A stretch of DNA of 64,000 nucleotides from NCBI GenBank assembly GCA_016793095.1, contig JAEUJQ010000078.1, forward strand, positions 1 to 64,000. The letters run 5' to 3'. This document shows, piece after piece, positions 26,828-35,295 of this stretch (positions within the stretch are counted from its first letter, which is position 1; each line of letters opens with the position of its first letter). The notes under the pieces are model-generated. The model had not been told where the DNA came from, searched no databases, and saw only the letters and a program-made list of their open reading frames with translations. A program made the translations under genes and the position numbers. Source of the stretch: Myxococcaceae bacterium. GTDB lineage: Bacteria > Myxococcota > Myxococcia > Myxococcales > Myxococcaceae.

Positions 26828-27628
26828 TCAGTCCTTCCCCTGCTGCAGCTTGCGCAGGCTGAAGGTGTCGTCGGCAATCTCGGTGTCGAACTCGAGCGAC
26901 TCGTACGTCATCGTCGTGCGGCGGCCCTTCTCGGCAGGCTCGACGGACAGCTTCATCGGGTACGTGCGCCAGCCGAGGGGCTTCAAGTCGCTGAAGGACA
27001 TGGTGCGGGCGAGCGCGCCCTCTTCGTCGAAGAACCGCTGCGAGAGCGGCACGCAGGTCTTCCGGTCGAGGAGCAGCTCGACGCGGCCCCAGACGACGGC
27101 GGCGCCCGGCTTCGGGGTGAGCGTGACGAACCAGGCCTGGCGGCCCTCGTGCTCCACCGTGCGCTCCACCTTCGAGGTGAAGTCGTTCGCCATCGAGTTT
27201 CCGCGCACGAGGTCGTCGTTGGTGAAGTCGCTGCCCATCCACGAGTCGCCCATCATCCCCGAGGGCAGCTTCATCACGCGCCCGGCCTGCGGCAGGTAGT
27301 TCCACAGCTGCTTCTCGCGCTTCAGCGTCATCATGCCCGTCTCGCGCGGGCCGCCCTGGAGGATGCGCACCAGCGCGTAGTCGCGGCCCTTCGACCAGAT
27401 CTTCATCTTGAGGGAGCGCTCCCACTGCGGCGTGGTGATGCTCATCGTCATCACCGCGACCGACGAGCTGCCCTCGAGCAGGCGCTCGGTTCGTTTCATG
27501 AGGGCGGCGACGTCGGGCGTGTCGGCGTCCGAGGGACACGGCGGCAGGTCGGCCGGCGGGCTCCCTTGCGCGAGCGCGGCGGCGGCGGACAACACGACGA
27601 GGCTGGGGATGAGGCGCGTCAAGGGCAC
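26828..27628 (-). CDS. LolA/LppX-like outer-membrane lipoprotein-sorting protein
   Basis: 266 aa from GTG 27628; a TTG at 27655 would add nine residues. Neither has a strong ribosome-binding site, but the signal peptide (VPLTRLIPSLVVLSAAAALAQ) fits the shorter form. The mature part is a LolA-fold protein: VAVMTMSITTPQWERSLKMKIW appears as an early strand pair, followed by GPRETGMMTLKREKQLWNYLP and VMKLPSGMMGDSWMGSDFTNDD (read in short pieces, e.g. LPSGMMGDSWMGSD), the typical signature of the outer membrane lipoprotein-sorting family. It is expected to shuttle a hydrophobic cargo through the periplasm. First gene of the export operon. Confidence 0.9.
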   Translation of the reverse strand: MPLTRLIPSLVVLSAAAALAQGSPPADLPPCPSDADTPDVAALMKRTERLLEGSSSVAVMTMSITTPQWERSLKMKIWSKGRDYALVRILQGGPRETGMMTLKREKQLWNYLPQAGRVMKLPSGMMGDSWMGSDFTNDDLVRGNSMANDFTSKVERTVEHEGRQAWFVTLTPKPGAAVVWGRVELLLDRKTCVPLSQRFFDEEGALARTMSFSDLKPLGWRTYPMKLSVEPAEKGRRTTMTYESLEFDTEIADDTFSLRKLQQGKD

Positions 27629-27878
27629 GCTCCGGCAGGAGGGGACGCCACGCAAGCGCCGATGAGGTCGGGACGCAACCGCGACGCGCCACCGTCGGCC
27701 GGGACTCTCTTGACGGCCCGTGACAGGCCCGGGGCCATTCCCTTGCGCGCGAGCCGTTTCGAGGGCTGGCTGGCGGGAGACTTCGGCAATGAGCAGCGTG
27801 CTGACGCGACTGAGCAGCCTCGTTCGGGGCGCCCCGGCCTCGGCTCCGGACGTCCCGCGAGTCGCGACGCGCTGGACG

Positions 27879-28541
27879 TCAGCCGCGCGGGGCCTCGCCA
27901 GGAGCCACAGCCGGCTCGAGCACCGCCGCGCGAGGCTGCGCGAGCTGCTCGCCGAGGTCGGGCGTCACCGCCTTCGTCTCCCGTCGCACGACGATGCGCT
28001 GGAAGAAGGTGGTGTTCGGCACGTTGATGAAGCGCCCGTCCTTCGCCTCGAGCGTGGTGAAGAAGAACGAGAGGTCGATGACGCGGCCCTCGAGCGGGTC
28101 CGGAGGGAAGGACACCTCGTCTCCGATGCGGAAGGGCCGCGTCACGAGGATGAGGATGGTGCACAGGATGTTCGACAGCGTGCTCCACAGCGCGACGAAG
28201 CCGGTGGCGATGAGGGCGATGGCGCCGGCGACGATGGTGAAGAGGTCGAGCGCGGTGAAGTGACCGACGAGAGAGCCCGCAGCGCCGAAGACGACGAACC
28301 ACCGGGCGCCGGTGCGGAGCGGCCGCAGGGACTCCACCGGTGCCTGGACGCGCCTCGCGAGCGCCTTCATCACCGGGCCACCCGCCATCCACCAGAGCAG
28401 CGCCGTCACCAGCAACACCAGGGCGAGGAAGGTGAGCTCGGCCAGCAGGGGGCCCCAGGGCCCGGAGTCGGCGATGGAGGTGAGCAGCCGTGTCAGCAGG
28501 CCGCGCGAGAAGGCCACCGGGGTCATCGTCTCGGTCGACAT
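27879..28541 (-). CDS. Small mechanosensitive channel (MscS family)
   Basis: 220 aa from ATG 28541; ATG 28526 is an alternative. Two to three membrane helices (about 25-60, 75-100, 105-135) lead into the pore helix with ATGFVALWSTLSNILCTILI and the MscS beta domain (FRIGDEVSFPPDPLEGRVIDL, best read as RPFRIGDEVSF and EGRVIDLSFFFTTL). The C-terminal vestibule domain is very short, so this is a minimal MscS. It would release solutes on hypo-osmotic shock. Stands alone between the export operon and comF. Confidence 0.9.
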   Translation of the reverse strand: MSTETMTPVAFSRGLLTRLLTSIADSGPWGPLLAELTFLALVLLVTALLWWMAGGPVMKALARRVQAPVESLRPLRTGARWFVVFGAAGSLVGHFTALDLFTIVAGAIALIATGFVALWSTLSNILCTILILVTRPFRIGDEVSFPPDPLEGRVIDLSFFFTTLEAKDGRFINVPNTTFFQRIVVRRETKAVTPDLGEQLAQPRAAVLEPAVAPGEAPRG

Positions 28542-28883
28542 GCGCGCGTGCGTATTCCCGGCGCGCCCCGAAGCCAACTGCGGCGCGTCGCGGCTCCCGC
28601 CCAGCGGGATGCGGCGGTGAGCTCGTCAGGCGCCCTCGACGGCTCCCCGCTGTGAGGCAGCACCTGGCGAAGGACCGCGGGCGACCTGAAGGCGGCTTCG
28701 GAGAACCGCTCCTCGACGCCTCGACGCGGCGTACCTCCGAGCTCGGCCGAGTTCCCCGACGCCCGGTGCCCGAGCGCCGAAGGCGAGGCTTCCAACCGGG
28801 TGGGCCTGGCCGAAGACAGGGGCGTCTGCCCTCGGCCAGGCGCTGCTCCTCGCCGTGGCGCTCTTCGACGGCCGCGAGGTCCG
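28542..28883. other. 342-bp intergenic region between MscS and comF
   Basis: No gene with convincing codon use is seen on either strand. It holds the upstream region of the MscS gene (reading to the left) and the 3' flank of comF, including the strong hairpin at 28804-28841. Confidence 0.5.
28804..28841 (-). terminator. Hairpin downstream of comF
   Basis: Perfect 10-bp stem, GCCTGGCCGA (28804-28813) pairing with TCGGCCAGGC (28832-28841), with an 18-base loop that itself can pair AGAC/GTCT. It lies about 40 bp past the comF stop on the minus strand. No T-run follows, so it may be a weak or Rho-assisted terminator. Confidence 0.55.
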
Positions 28884-29582
28884 TCACATCAGCTCACGAC
28901 GAGCGCGCGCGAGCGTCAGTATGAAGATGCGCGTGGCGCCGGCCGCGAGGAGCGTGCGGCTCGCCTCCGACGCGGTCGAGCCCGTCGTGTACACGTCGTC
29001 CACCAGCACCACCTCGTGGCCGCGCACGGCGGGTGACGCGGTGAAGGCGCCGCGCACGTTGGCGTCGCGGGCGTCTTCGTGGAGTCCGACCTGCCGCTCG
29101 GTGGCGCGCGTGCGCTCGAGCCACTCGTCGTGCACGGGGCGCTTCAGCACCTGGCCAAGCTCGACCGTCAGCAGCGTCGCCTGGTCATACCCGCGCTCGC
29201 GAAAGCGCCCGGTGTGCAGCGGCAGCGGGACCAGCGGACCGGCCGCGTCCTTCAGGAAGGCGGCCGCGCTCTTCCCGAGCAACGAGCCGAGCGGGCGCGC
29301 GAGGTCGGGCCGCTGCTCGTACTTGAAGCGGTGAATCGCCTTCGCCACCGCGCCGTCGTGCTCGAAGGGCGCGAACGCGCGGGTGAACGGCGGCGGGCGG
29401 CTCTCACAGCGGGGACAGGTGGCGCGCGGGAACGCACCCGGTTCGGCGCAGCGGCGGCAGTGCGGCGCGGGCGTCTCGAGCACGAGCGGCGCGCACTCGT
29501 CGCAGAAGAAGCCGGGGCCCGGCAGCACCTCGTCACAGGCCACGCAGGCCGGCGGGTAGACGAGCTCGAGCAGTCCCTCCAT
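28884..29582 (-). CDS. comF: ComF family phosphoribosyltransferase-like protein
   Basis: 232 aa from ATG 29582. The N-terminal zinc ribbon has Cys13/Cys16, Cys27/Cys30 and a further CRRC and CPRC pair. The PRPP-binding motif VVLVDDVYTTGSTASE is near residues 190-205, and RERGYDQA is the typical ComF segment. ComF proteins are needed for DNA uptake in competent bacteria, probably as a cytoplasmic partner of the single-strand import machinery; in other bacteria they are seen as stand-alone genes of uncertain role, as here, with no other com genes near. Confidence 0.93.
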   Translation of the reverse strand: MEGLLELVYPPACVACDEVLPGPGFFCDECAPLVLETPAPHCRRCAEPGAFPRATCPRCESRPPPFTRAFAPFEHDGAVAKAIHRFKYEQRPDLARPLGSLLGKSAAAFLKDAAGPLVPLPLHTGRFRERGYDQATLLTVELGQVLKRPVHDEWLERTRATERQVGLHEDARDANVRGAFTASPAVRGHEVVLVDDVYTTGSTASEASRTLLAAGATRIFILTLARARRELM

Positions 29583-29660
29583 CGGCGCCGCAGCGTAGCA
29601 CCGCGCCCAGCACGACCTGCTGATGGCTTTCACGGCAGCTGCCCCCGAGGACGTCGCGGC

Positions 29661-30155
29661 TCAGCCCGCTTCGTCGCCGAGCAGCTCGACGTGGTTCTCG
29701 AGGCCGTGCTTGTTGGCGAGGGCGGAGACGGCGTCGCGCTCCTTCGGTGAGAGCGCCCAGCCCCACAGCTCGACCCGCTCGCCGCGCACGCACGCGGTGA
29801 CCGACTTCATCGCCTTCAGCTCCTGCTGAACCCTCTGGCGCAGCTTCACCAGCGCGCTGCTGCGCTTCGCGTCCTCGGCGCACGCCATCACGTGCACGCG
29901 GGTGCCGTCCTTCTTCCAGGCGAAGGTGGTGCGCACGCCGCCACAGGTGGCCTCGAGCCAGAACGTCTGCGGCTCGTCCACGTCCATGCCCTCCTCGATG
30001 CACCGACCGGACGCAGCCGTCACCTTCTCGAGGTCGGCCACCCGGAACATCTTGCGCTGGGCGGGCTCGAGGGTGACGGCGCGGTACCGGGTGTCGCCGA
30101 GCTGCTCGGCGGCCCCGAGGGTGAGGAACGTCAGCAGCGCGGCGAGGGGCTTCAC
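29661..30155 (-). CDS. Secreted hypothetical protein
   Basis: 164 aa from GTG 30155, which follows AGGGAGG. Signal peptide 1-16 (LTFLTLGAAEQ). The first half resembles secretin-accessory or pilus-assembly BON/ATPase-free domains (RKMFRVADLEKVTAASGRC) and has the strands typical of a small alpha/beta domain with three Cys; the second half, VELWGWALSPKERDAVSALA, looks like a BON-type domain. I would not assign a function. Confidence 0.65.
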   Translation of the reverse strand: MKPLAALLTFLTLGAAEQLGDTRYRAVTLEPAQRKMFRVADLEKVTAASGRCIEEGMDVDEPQTFWLEATCGGVRTTFAWKKDGTRVHVMACAEDAKRSSALVKLRQRVQQELKAMKSVTACVRGERVELWGWALSPKERDAVSALANKHGLENHVELLGDEAG

Positions 30156-30203
30156 GCGAGCCTCCCTGGAGAGTCAGGGCCCGAGAGCCCACGCGGGGCA
30201 GAC

Positions 30204-30219
30204 GGCGCCGCCCGGCGCC
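30204..30219 (-). terminator. Compact hairpin after the Stig1-repeat gene
   Basis: GGCGCC (30204-30209) and GGCGCC (30214-30219) form a 6-bp stem with a 4-base loop, 3 bp past the gene stop at 30223 on the minus strand. No T-run is seen. Confidence 0.35.
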
Positions 30220-30222
30220 TCT

Positions 30223-33200
30223 TCACGGAGGCGCGCACACGCTGTTGTTGCACTGCTGGTTCCCCGGGCAGACGGTGCCGCACATGCCGCAGTTGTTCTC
30301 GTCGAAGCGCGTGTCGATGCAGGTGTTGTTGCAGCGCGTGAGGCCGAGCGCGCAGATGCACATGCCGTTGACGCAGCCGCTCGTCGGTCCGCCGCCGCAC
30401 TGGTTCCCGCAGGCGCCGCAGTTGCGCGGGTCGGTGGAGGTGCTGACGCACTGGCCGTTGCAGCTCGTCAACCCGAAGGGGCATTGGCAGACGCCCGCCG
30501 CGCAGACCCGGCCCGCGGTGCACGCGTTGCCGCAGCTGCCGCAGTTCTGCTGGTTCGACTGCACGTCGATGCAGACGCCGTTGCAGACCGCGCGGCCGGC
30601 GGTGCAGTAGCAGATGCCGCCGATGCACTGCTCTCCGGTGGCGCAGGCGTTCCCGCAGCTGCCGCAGCTCGTCGTGCTCGTCTGCAGGTTGACGCAGGTG
30701 TTGGCGGGGCCGCCCGGCGTCGAGGGACACGCCGACTGGCCCGACGGACACATCACCACGCAGGCGCCGTTGCTGCAGGCCTGGCCGGGACCGCACACGT
30801 TGCCGCAGGCGCCGCAGTTCGCGCCGTCGGTGGACAGCCGCGTGCACCGGTTTCCGCAGCGCGTGTAGCCCTGGGCGGCGTTGCAGACGCACTGGCCCAT
30901 GTTGCAGCCCTGAGCGCCCACGCCACAGGCGTTGCCGCAAGAGCCGCAGTTGTTCACGTCGAAGTTGGTGTTGGTGCAGGTGCCGCTGCAGTTGGTGAGG
31001 AAGCCCGCGCACATCGTCACGCAGGTGCCGAACTGGCAGGCCTGGTTGGCGCCGCACGCCCGCCCGCACATGCCGCAGTTGTTCACGTCGGTCTGCAGGC
31101 GCACGCACTGGTTGCCGCACCGGGTGAAGCCCGCCTGGCAGGTGCAGCTGCCGTTGACGCACTGCCCGCTGCCGCACGACGTGCCGCATGTGCCGCAGTT
31201 CGCCGGGTTGGTCTGGGTGTTGACGCACTGCCCGTTGCACCGCGTGAAGCCGACCGGGCAGGCCGTCTGACAGGCGCCGTTCGAGCAGACGCCCGTCGGG
31301 CCGCACGAGACGCCGCACATGCCGCAGTTGTTCGGGTCGGTCGTGAGGCTGGTGCACTGGCCGTTGCAGAGCGTCAGGCCTGGCGGGCAGGTGCACGCGC
31401 CGTTGACGCAGGTGCCGAGGCCGCACGAGGTGCCACACGTGCCGCAGTTGGCGTTGTCCGTCTGGGTGTTGACGCACACCCCGTTGCAGACGGTGCCGCC
31501 GGGCGGGCAGACGCAGGCGCCGCTCACGCACGACGCGCCTGCTGCACAGCCCACGCCGCACATGCCGCAGTTGGTGACGTCGGTCTGGGTGTTGACGCAC
31601 CGGTTCCCGCAGCTCGTGGTGCCCATGGGGCACTGACAGACGCCGCCCTGGCAGGCCGCGCCGCCGCCGCACGCGTTCCCGCAGGTCCCGCAGTTGAGCG
31701 GGTCGGTCTGGGTGGCGACACAGCGCCCGTTGCAGAGCGTCTGGCCCGCCGGGCACGCGCAGGCGCCGTTCTGACAGGTGGTGCCCGGGCCGCAGACGTT
31801 GCCGCAGGCGCCGCAGTTCGCGTTGTCACTGCTGGTGTTGACGCACGTGGCGGTGCCGTTCGGGGACACGCAGGTGGTGAGCGGCGCCTGGCAGACGCAG
31901 CGCCCCATGGTGCACGCCTGGCCGAGCCCACACACGAGGTTGCAGAAGCCGCAGTTGGTGTTGTCGGTGAGCGGGTTGACGCAGACGCCGTTGCAGCGAA
32001 GCTGGCCAACCGGGCACGGGTTCATCACGCACAGGCCCATGGTGCACTGAGTGCCGGGCCCGCAGACCCTCCCGCACGTCCCGCAGTTGTTCGGGTCGTT
32101 GAACTGGTCCACGCAGACCCCGTTGCAGCGCAGCTGGCCGCCGGGGCAGCCGGGCGTGGTGCACATCGCGTTGGTGCACGTCTGGCCCGGAGTGCAGGCG
32201 TTGCCGCAGAAGCCGCAGTTGTTCACGTCGCTGGTGCGGTCGACGCACACGCCGTTGCAGCGGATCTGGTTGGGGCTCGGGCAGGCGAGCGGCTGGCACA
32301 TGCCGCTGACGCACTGCTCGCTGCGGGAGCACGCGTTGCCGCAGCGCCCGCAGTTCAAGGTGTCGATGGAGGTGTTGGTGCAGACCCCGTTGCAGCTCAC
32401 CTGCCCGGGGATGGGGCAGGGGATCGGCTGACAGGCGCCGTTGCGGCACTGCTGGTCCAGGCCACAGCGCACGTTGCAGGCGCCGCAGTTCGCGTTGTCC
32501 GTCGAGGTGTCCACGCAGAAGCCCGAGCAGGTGCGCCGCGGTGGGCTGCAGACGCCGCCGCACATGCCCCCGACGCAGGCGCTGCCCGCGGGGCACTGGT
32601 TGCCGCACGTTCCGCAGTGGATCGGGTTGGAGTCGAGGCTGACGCAGGCTCCCGAGCAGTTCGTCTGGCCAGGCCCGCACATGGTGCGGCACACGCCGCT
32701 GACGCAGACGCCGCTGGTGCCGCAGTTGTTACCGCACGCGCCGCAGTTCGCCGGGTCTGACTGCAGGTCCACGCACGACGGGCCACACAGGACGAGGGGC
32801 CGCCCGCAGCTGCCCGGCACGCACCGGCTCGCGCGGCACAGCTCGTTGGGACCGCACTGGTTGCCGCACGCGCCGCAGTTGGTGCGGTCGTTGGTGGTGT
32901 CGGTGCACACGCCGTTGCAGAGCTGCTGGTTCGGCAGGCACGCCACCGCGCAGCGACCGCCTACGCAGACGCCGCTCGCCGGGCAGACGTTGCCGCACGC
33001 GCCGCAGTTGTTCCGGTCGCTCTCGAGGCGGGTGCAGACGCCGTTGCACGCCGTCTCGCCGGGGTTGCAGGCCTGGGTGCAGACGCCGTTGGAGCACGCC
33101 TCACCGGACCGGCACTGGTTGCCGCAGGCGCCGCAGTTGAACTCGTCGCCGGAGAGGTCGACGCACGCGGTCCCGCACTGGGCGAGCCCGGGGGTGCACC

Positions 33201-33753
33201 CGGCGACGCACCGGCCCGCCTGGCAGAGGAGGCCCGTGCCGCAGCGGTTGCCGCAGCTGCCGCAGTTCTGCGCGTCGGACTCGGTGTTGACGCACTGGCC
33301 GTTCGCGCACTGGGTGAGCGGCGCGCTGCACTGGCACCGGCCCTGGGCGCACAGCTCGAGCCCACTGCAGACGGTGCCGCACGCGCCGCAGTTCTGCTTG
33401 TCGGTCTGCGCGTTGACGCAGGTGCCGTTGCAGTTGGTGAGACCGCCCGTACAGCCGGAGCGACACATGCCGGCCTGACAGGCGTTCCCCGCGGGACAGG
33501 CGGTGCCGCAGGCTCCACAGTTCGCAGCGTCCTGTTGGGTGTTGACGCACTGGCCGTTGCATTTGGTGGTGCCCATCGGGCACGGCTGTGGGTTCGGGTC
33601 CACCACGCAGCGGTTCGCGACGCACACGAAGCCCGTCGGACACGGCGGGTCGTCTGGCGTGCCGCAGAAGAAGACCGTCGTGCGCGAGCAGCCGGACGAC
33701 AAGAGGCCGGCGAGCGCGCCGGTGAGGACGACGAAGCGGATGGAGGACGTCAT
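30223..33753 (-). CDS. Lipoprotein with 26 tandem Stig1-like Cys-rich repeats
   Basis: 1176 aa from ATG 33753. Lipoprotein signal peptide with lipobox LSSGC (Cys22). A short headpiece (FFCGTPDDPPCPTGFVC) is followed by 26 repeats of about 41-48 residues, each with eight Cys in the plan C...C-x-x-x-C-V-N...D..NCG-x-CG-x-x-C...C...C. The phrase CNGQCVNTQTD..NCGACG matches the Stig1 domain first described in plant stigma proteins. Such repeats are often annotated wrongly as tryptophan synthase in myxobacteria. All repeats are distinct and none lacks the core NCG.CG. A long disulfide-bonded surface stalk or ligand-binding rod is the likely role. Divergent from the gene at 33856. Confidence 0.88.
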   Translation of the reverse strand: MTSSIRFVVLTGALAGLLSSGCSRTTVFFCGTPDDPPCPTGFVCVANRCVVDPNPQPCPMGTTKCNGQCVNTQQDAANCGACGTACPAGNACQAGMCRSGCTGGLTNCNGTCVNAQTDKQNCGACGTVCSGLELCAQGRCQCSAPLTQCANGQCVNTESDAQNCGSCGNRCGTGLLCQAGRCVAGCTPGLAQCGTACVDLSGDEFNCGACGNQCRSGEACSNGVCTQACNPGETACNGVCTRLESDRNNCGACGNVCPASGVCVGGRCAVACLPNQQLCNGVCTDTTNDRTNCGACGNQCGPNELCRASRCVPGSCGRPLVLCGPSCVDLQSDPANCGACGNNCGTSGVCVSGVCRTMCGPGQTNCSGACVSLDSNPIHCGTCGNQCPAGSACVGGMCGGVCSPPRRTCSGFCVDTSTDNANCGACNVRCGLDQQCRNGACQPIPCPIPGQVSCNGVCTNTSIDTLNCGRCGNACSRSEQCVSGMCQPLACPSPNQIRCNGVCVDRTSDVNNCGFCGNACTPGQTCTNAMCTTPGCPGGQLRCNGVCVDQFNDPNNCGTCGRVCGPGTQCTMGLCVMNPCPVGQLRCNGVCVNPLTDNTNCGFCNLVCGLGQACTMGRCVCQAPLTTCVSPNGTATCVNTSSDNANCGACGNVCGPGTTCQNGACACPAGQTLCNGRCVATQTDPLNCGTCGNACGGGAACQGGVCQCPMGTTSCGNRCVNTQTDVTNCGMCGVGCAAGASCVSGACVCPPGGTVCNGVCVNTQTDNANCGTCGTSCGLGTCVNGACTCPPGLTLCNGQCTSLTTDPNNCGMCGVSCGPTGVCSNGACQTACPVGFTRCNGQCVNTQTNPANCGTCGTSCGSGQCVNGSCTCQAGFTRCGNQCVRLQTDVNNCGMCGRACGANQACQFGTCVTMCAGFLTNCSGTCTNTNFDVNNCGSCGNACGVGAQGCNMGQCVCNAAQGYTRCGNRCTRLSTDGANCGACGNVCGPGQACSNGACVVMCPSGQSACPSTPGGPANTCVNLQTSTTSCGSCGNACATGEQCIGGICYCTAGRAVCNGVCIDVQSNQQNCGSCGNACTAGRVCAAGVCQCPFGLTSCNGQCVSTSTDPRNCGACGNQCGGGPTSGCVNGMCICALGLTRCNNTCIDTRFDENNCGMCGTVCPGNQQCNNSVCAPP

Positions 33754-33855
33754 GACGCAGTCCGGGTTGGGGAAATCGGCCCTGTCTGAAGCGGACAGTG
33801 TAGGGTGATCTCGCTGCGAAACGACAGAATGCAGAGGTCTTTTTCCGGAGCCCCC
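33754..33855. promoter_or_regulatory. Divergent promoter region of two lipoprotein genes
   Basis: This 102-bp gap separates the start codons of two opposite genes. It contains CTGTC-N7-GACAG at 33782-33798 as a small inverted repeat, a possible operator, and a CTTTTTCCGGAG stretch that provides a ribosome-binding site for 33856. No clear -10/-35 sequences. Confidence 0.35.
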
Positions 33856-34836
33856 GTGCAGCGTACCTGGATGGTCGTGTGGGTCCTTGGCGCGGGGTGT
33901 TCTGCACCCATGACGCCCATCGACGCTGGCGCGGAGGACGCCGGTGTGCCCGTCGTGGTGGACGGGGGCTCGATGCCGTCGGACGGGGGCCGTGACGGCG
34001 GCCTCGACGCGGGGCCCGAGGTCGAGCCGGACGGCGGTCCCCGGGAGCCCACCACCTCGACGCAGGTGCTCTACGCGGACGACTTCGAGCGCTACGCGAA
34101 CACGGCCGCCCTCAAGGGCAGCTATGGCGATCAGCGCGAGGTCGGCGCGACGTTCGCCATCGACGGAGCGGAGGCGGTGCAGGGCACACGCTCGTTCCGG
34201 GTCGACTACTCGGGCGACGCGGGCTGCCAGGACGCCGACGTCTTCTTGTCGAAGGTGCTGGCCATCACCAGCCCGCAGACCGAGGTCGCTCAGTACCGGT
34301 TCCGCTTCACGCCGGGCTTCCGCTTCCAGCAGCCGGCGTCGCACTGCGCGGGCCGGGGGACGAACACCGCCGAGTTCGTGCTCGGGCGCGGCATCGGGGC
34401 GCGGGGCACGGTGGTGCTGTCGGTCGGCGACGACGCGCCGGCCCCGCTCATCCACGCGGGCGTCGGCGGGCTGCGCTGGCAGGTGCAGATCCGCGACGTG
34501 CGGGCGACGGTGACGCCCACGCAGCCTCACGCGCTCTACCGTCAGCACGTGCGCGTGTCGCGCCTCGGCCCGGCTGCGGTCGCCGACGGCCGCTGGCACC
34601 GCCTGGGGCTGCTGGTGCAGCGCGAGACGATGGCCGGCCTCGGTGACGGTGTCATCCGCGTGTGGATCGATGGTGAGGCCGTGCTCGACTATGAGGGTGC
34701 AGCGGGCGTCGCGGCGGCGAGGGTGTTCAGCGGCACGGCGCCCTTCGCGTCCGTCACCTACCCGTCGACGCTGGCCGCGGGCGCCTCGCAGCCGCAGTCG
34801 CGCTGGTTCGACGACGTGGTGCTCTTCGAGCCGTGA
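33856..34836 (+). CDS. Lipoprotein with concanavalin-like jelly-roll domain
   Basis: 326 aa from GTG 33856, chosen because GGAG lies five bases upstream and a lipoprotein signal peptide follows (WVLGAGC). ATG 33829 upstream is an alternative. A DAG/DGG-rich linker (about 17-65) leads to a beta-rich domain (about 66-326) that starts VLYADDFERY and ends SRWFDDVVLFEP, with RWHRLGLLVQRE typical of concanavalin/LamG-like or polysaccharide-lyase-like jelly rolls. It probably binds or degrades glycans at the surface. Its stop abuts rlmH from the other strand without gap. Confidence 0.75.
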   Translation: MQRTWMVVWVLGAGCSAPMTPIDAGAEDAGVPVVVDGGSMPSDGGRDGGLDAGPEVEPDGGPREPTTSTQVLYADDFERYANTAALKGSYGDQREVGATFAIDGAEAVQGTRSFRVDYSGDAGCQDADVFLSKVLAITSPQTEVAQYRFRFTPGFRFQQPASHCAGRGTNTAEFVLGRGIGARGTVVLSVGDDAPAPLIHAGVGGLRWQVQIRDVRATVTPTQPHALYRQHVRVSRLGPAAVADGRWHRLGLLVQRETMAGLGDGVIRVWIDGEAVLDYEGAAGVAAARVFSGTAPFASVTYPSTLAAGASQPQSRWFDDVVLFEP

Positions 34837-35295
34837 TCAGCCCTTGTGGTACGGCTCGCCGCGAAGAATCGTGAACGCGCGGTAGAGCTGCTCCATCAGC
34901 ACGAGCCGTGCGAGCCGGTGCGGCAGCGTCATCGCCGAGAGCGCGAGGGTGAGCTGGGCGCGCGCGCGCACGGCCTCGTCGAGGCCCTCGTCGCCCCCGA
35001 TGACGAAGACGACGTGGCGCCCCTGCGACTGGGGCTGCTCGAGCCACTTCGCGAGCTGCACGCTGGTGAAGGCCTTGCCGCGCTCGTCCAGGGCCACCAG
35101 CACGTCGGTGGGCTTGAGCTTGCCGAGCAGCGCCTGCGCCTCGGCGGCCTTCGCGGCGGCCCCCGAGCGCTTCGACTCGGTCAGCTCGACGAGCTCGAGC
35201 TTCGCGACGTGTGACAGGCGCCTCGCGTACTCGGCGACGCCCGGGGCGAACAGGCCCGAGCGGTCCTTGCCGACGGAGAAGACGGTCAGCTTCAC
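34837..35295 (-). CDS. rlmH: 23S rRNA (pseudouridine1915-N3)-methyltransferase
   Basis: 152 aa from GTG 35295; a longer frame exists but the homologous start MKLTVFSVGKDR fits here and gives the normal length. The S-adenosylmethionine-binding knot signature FVIGGDEGL and the C-terminal ALSAMTLPHRLARLVLMEQLYRAFTILRGEPYHK (quoted in parts: LSAMTLPHRLARLVL and YRAFTILRGEPYHK) identify RlmH of the SPOUT class. It methylates pseudouridine 1915 in helix 69 of 23S rRNA in the 70S ribosome. Start and rsfS stop overlap (GTGA). Confidence 0.95.
   Translation of the reverse strand: MKLTVFSVGKDRSGLFAPGVAEYARRLSHVAKLELVELTESKRSGAAAKAAEAQALLGKLKPTDVLVALDERGKAFTSVQLAKWLEQPQSQGRHVVFVIGGDEGLDEAVRARAQLTLALSAMTLPHRLARLVLMEQLYRAFTILRGEPYHKG

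Noticed and set aside
27629..27878. Possible short gene between the LolA-like gene and the MscS gene
   Set aside because: Frames here show no consistent codon bias or ribosome-binding site; treated as upstream region of the operon.
29902..32760. A 952-codon Ala/Val-rich open frame opposite the Stig1-repeat gene
   Set aside because: Its regularity mirrors the repeat on the minus strand, which carries signal peptide, lipobox and conserved Cys.
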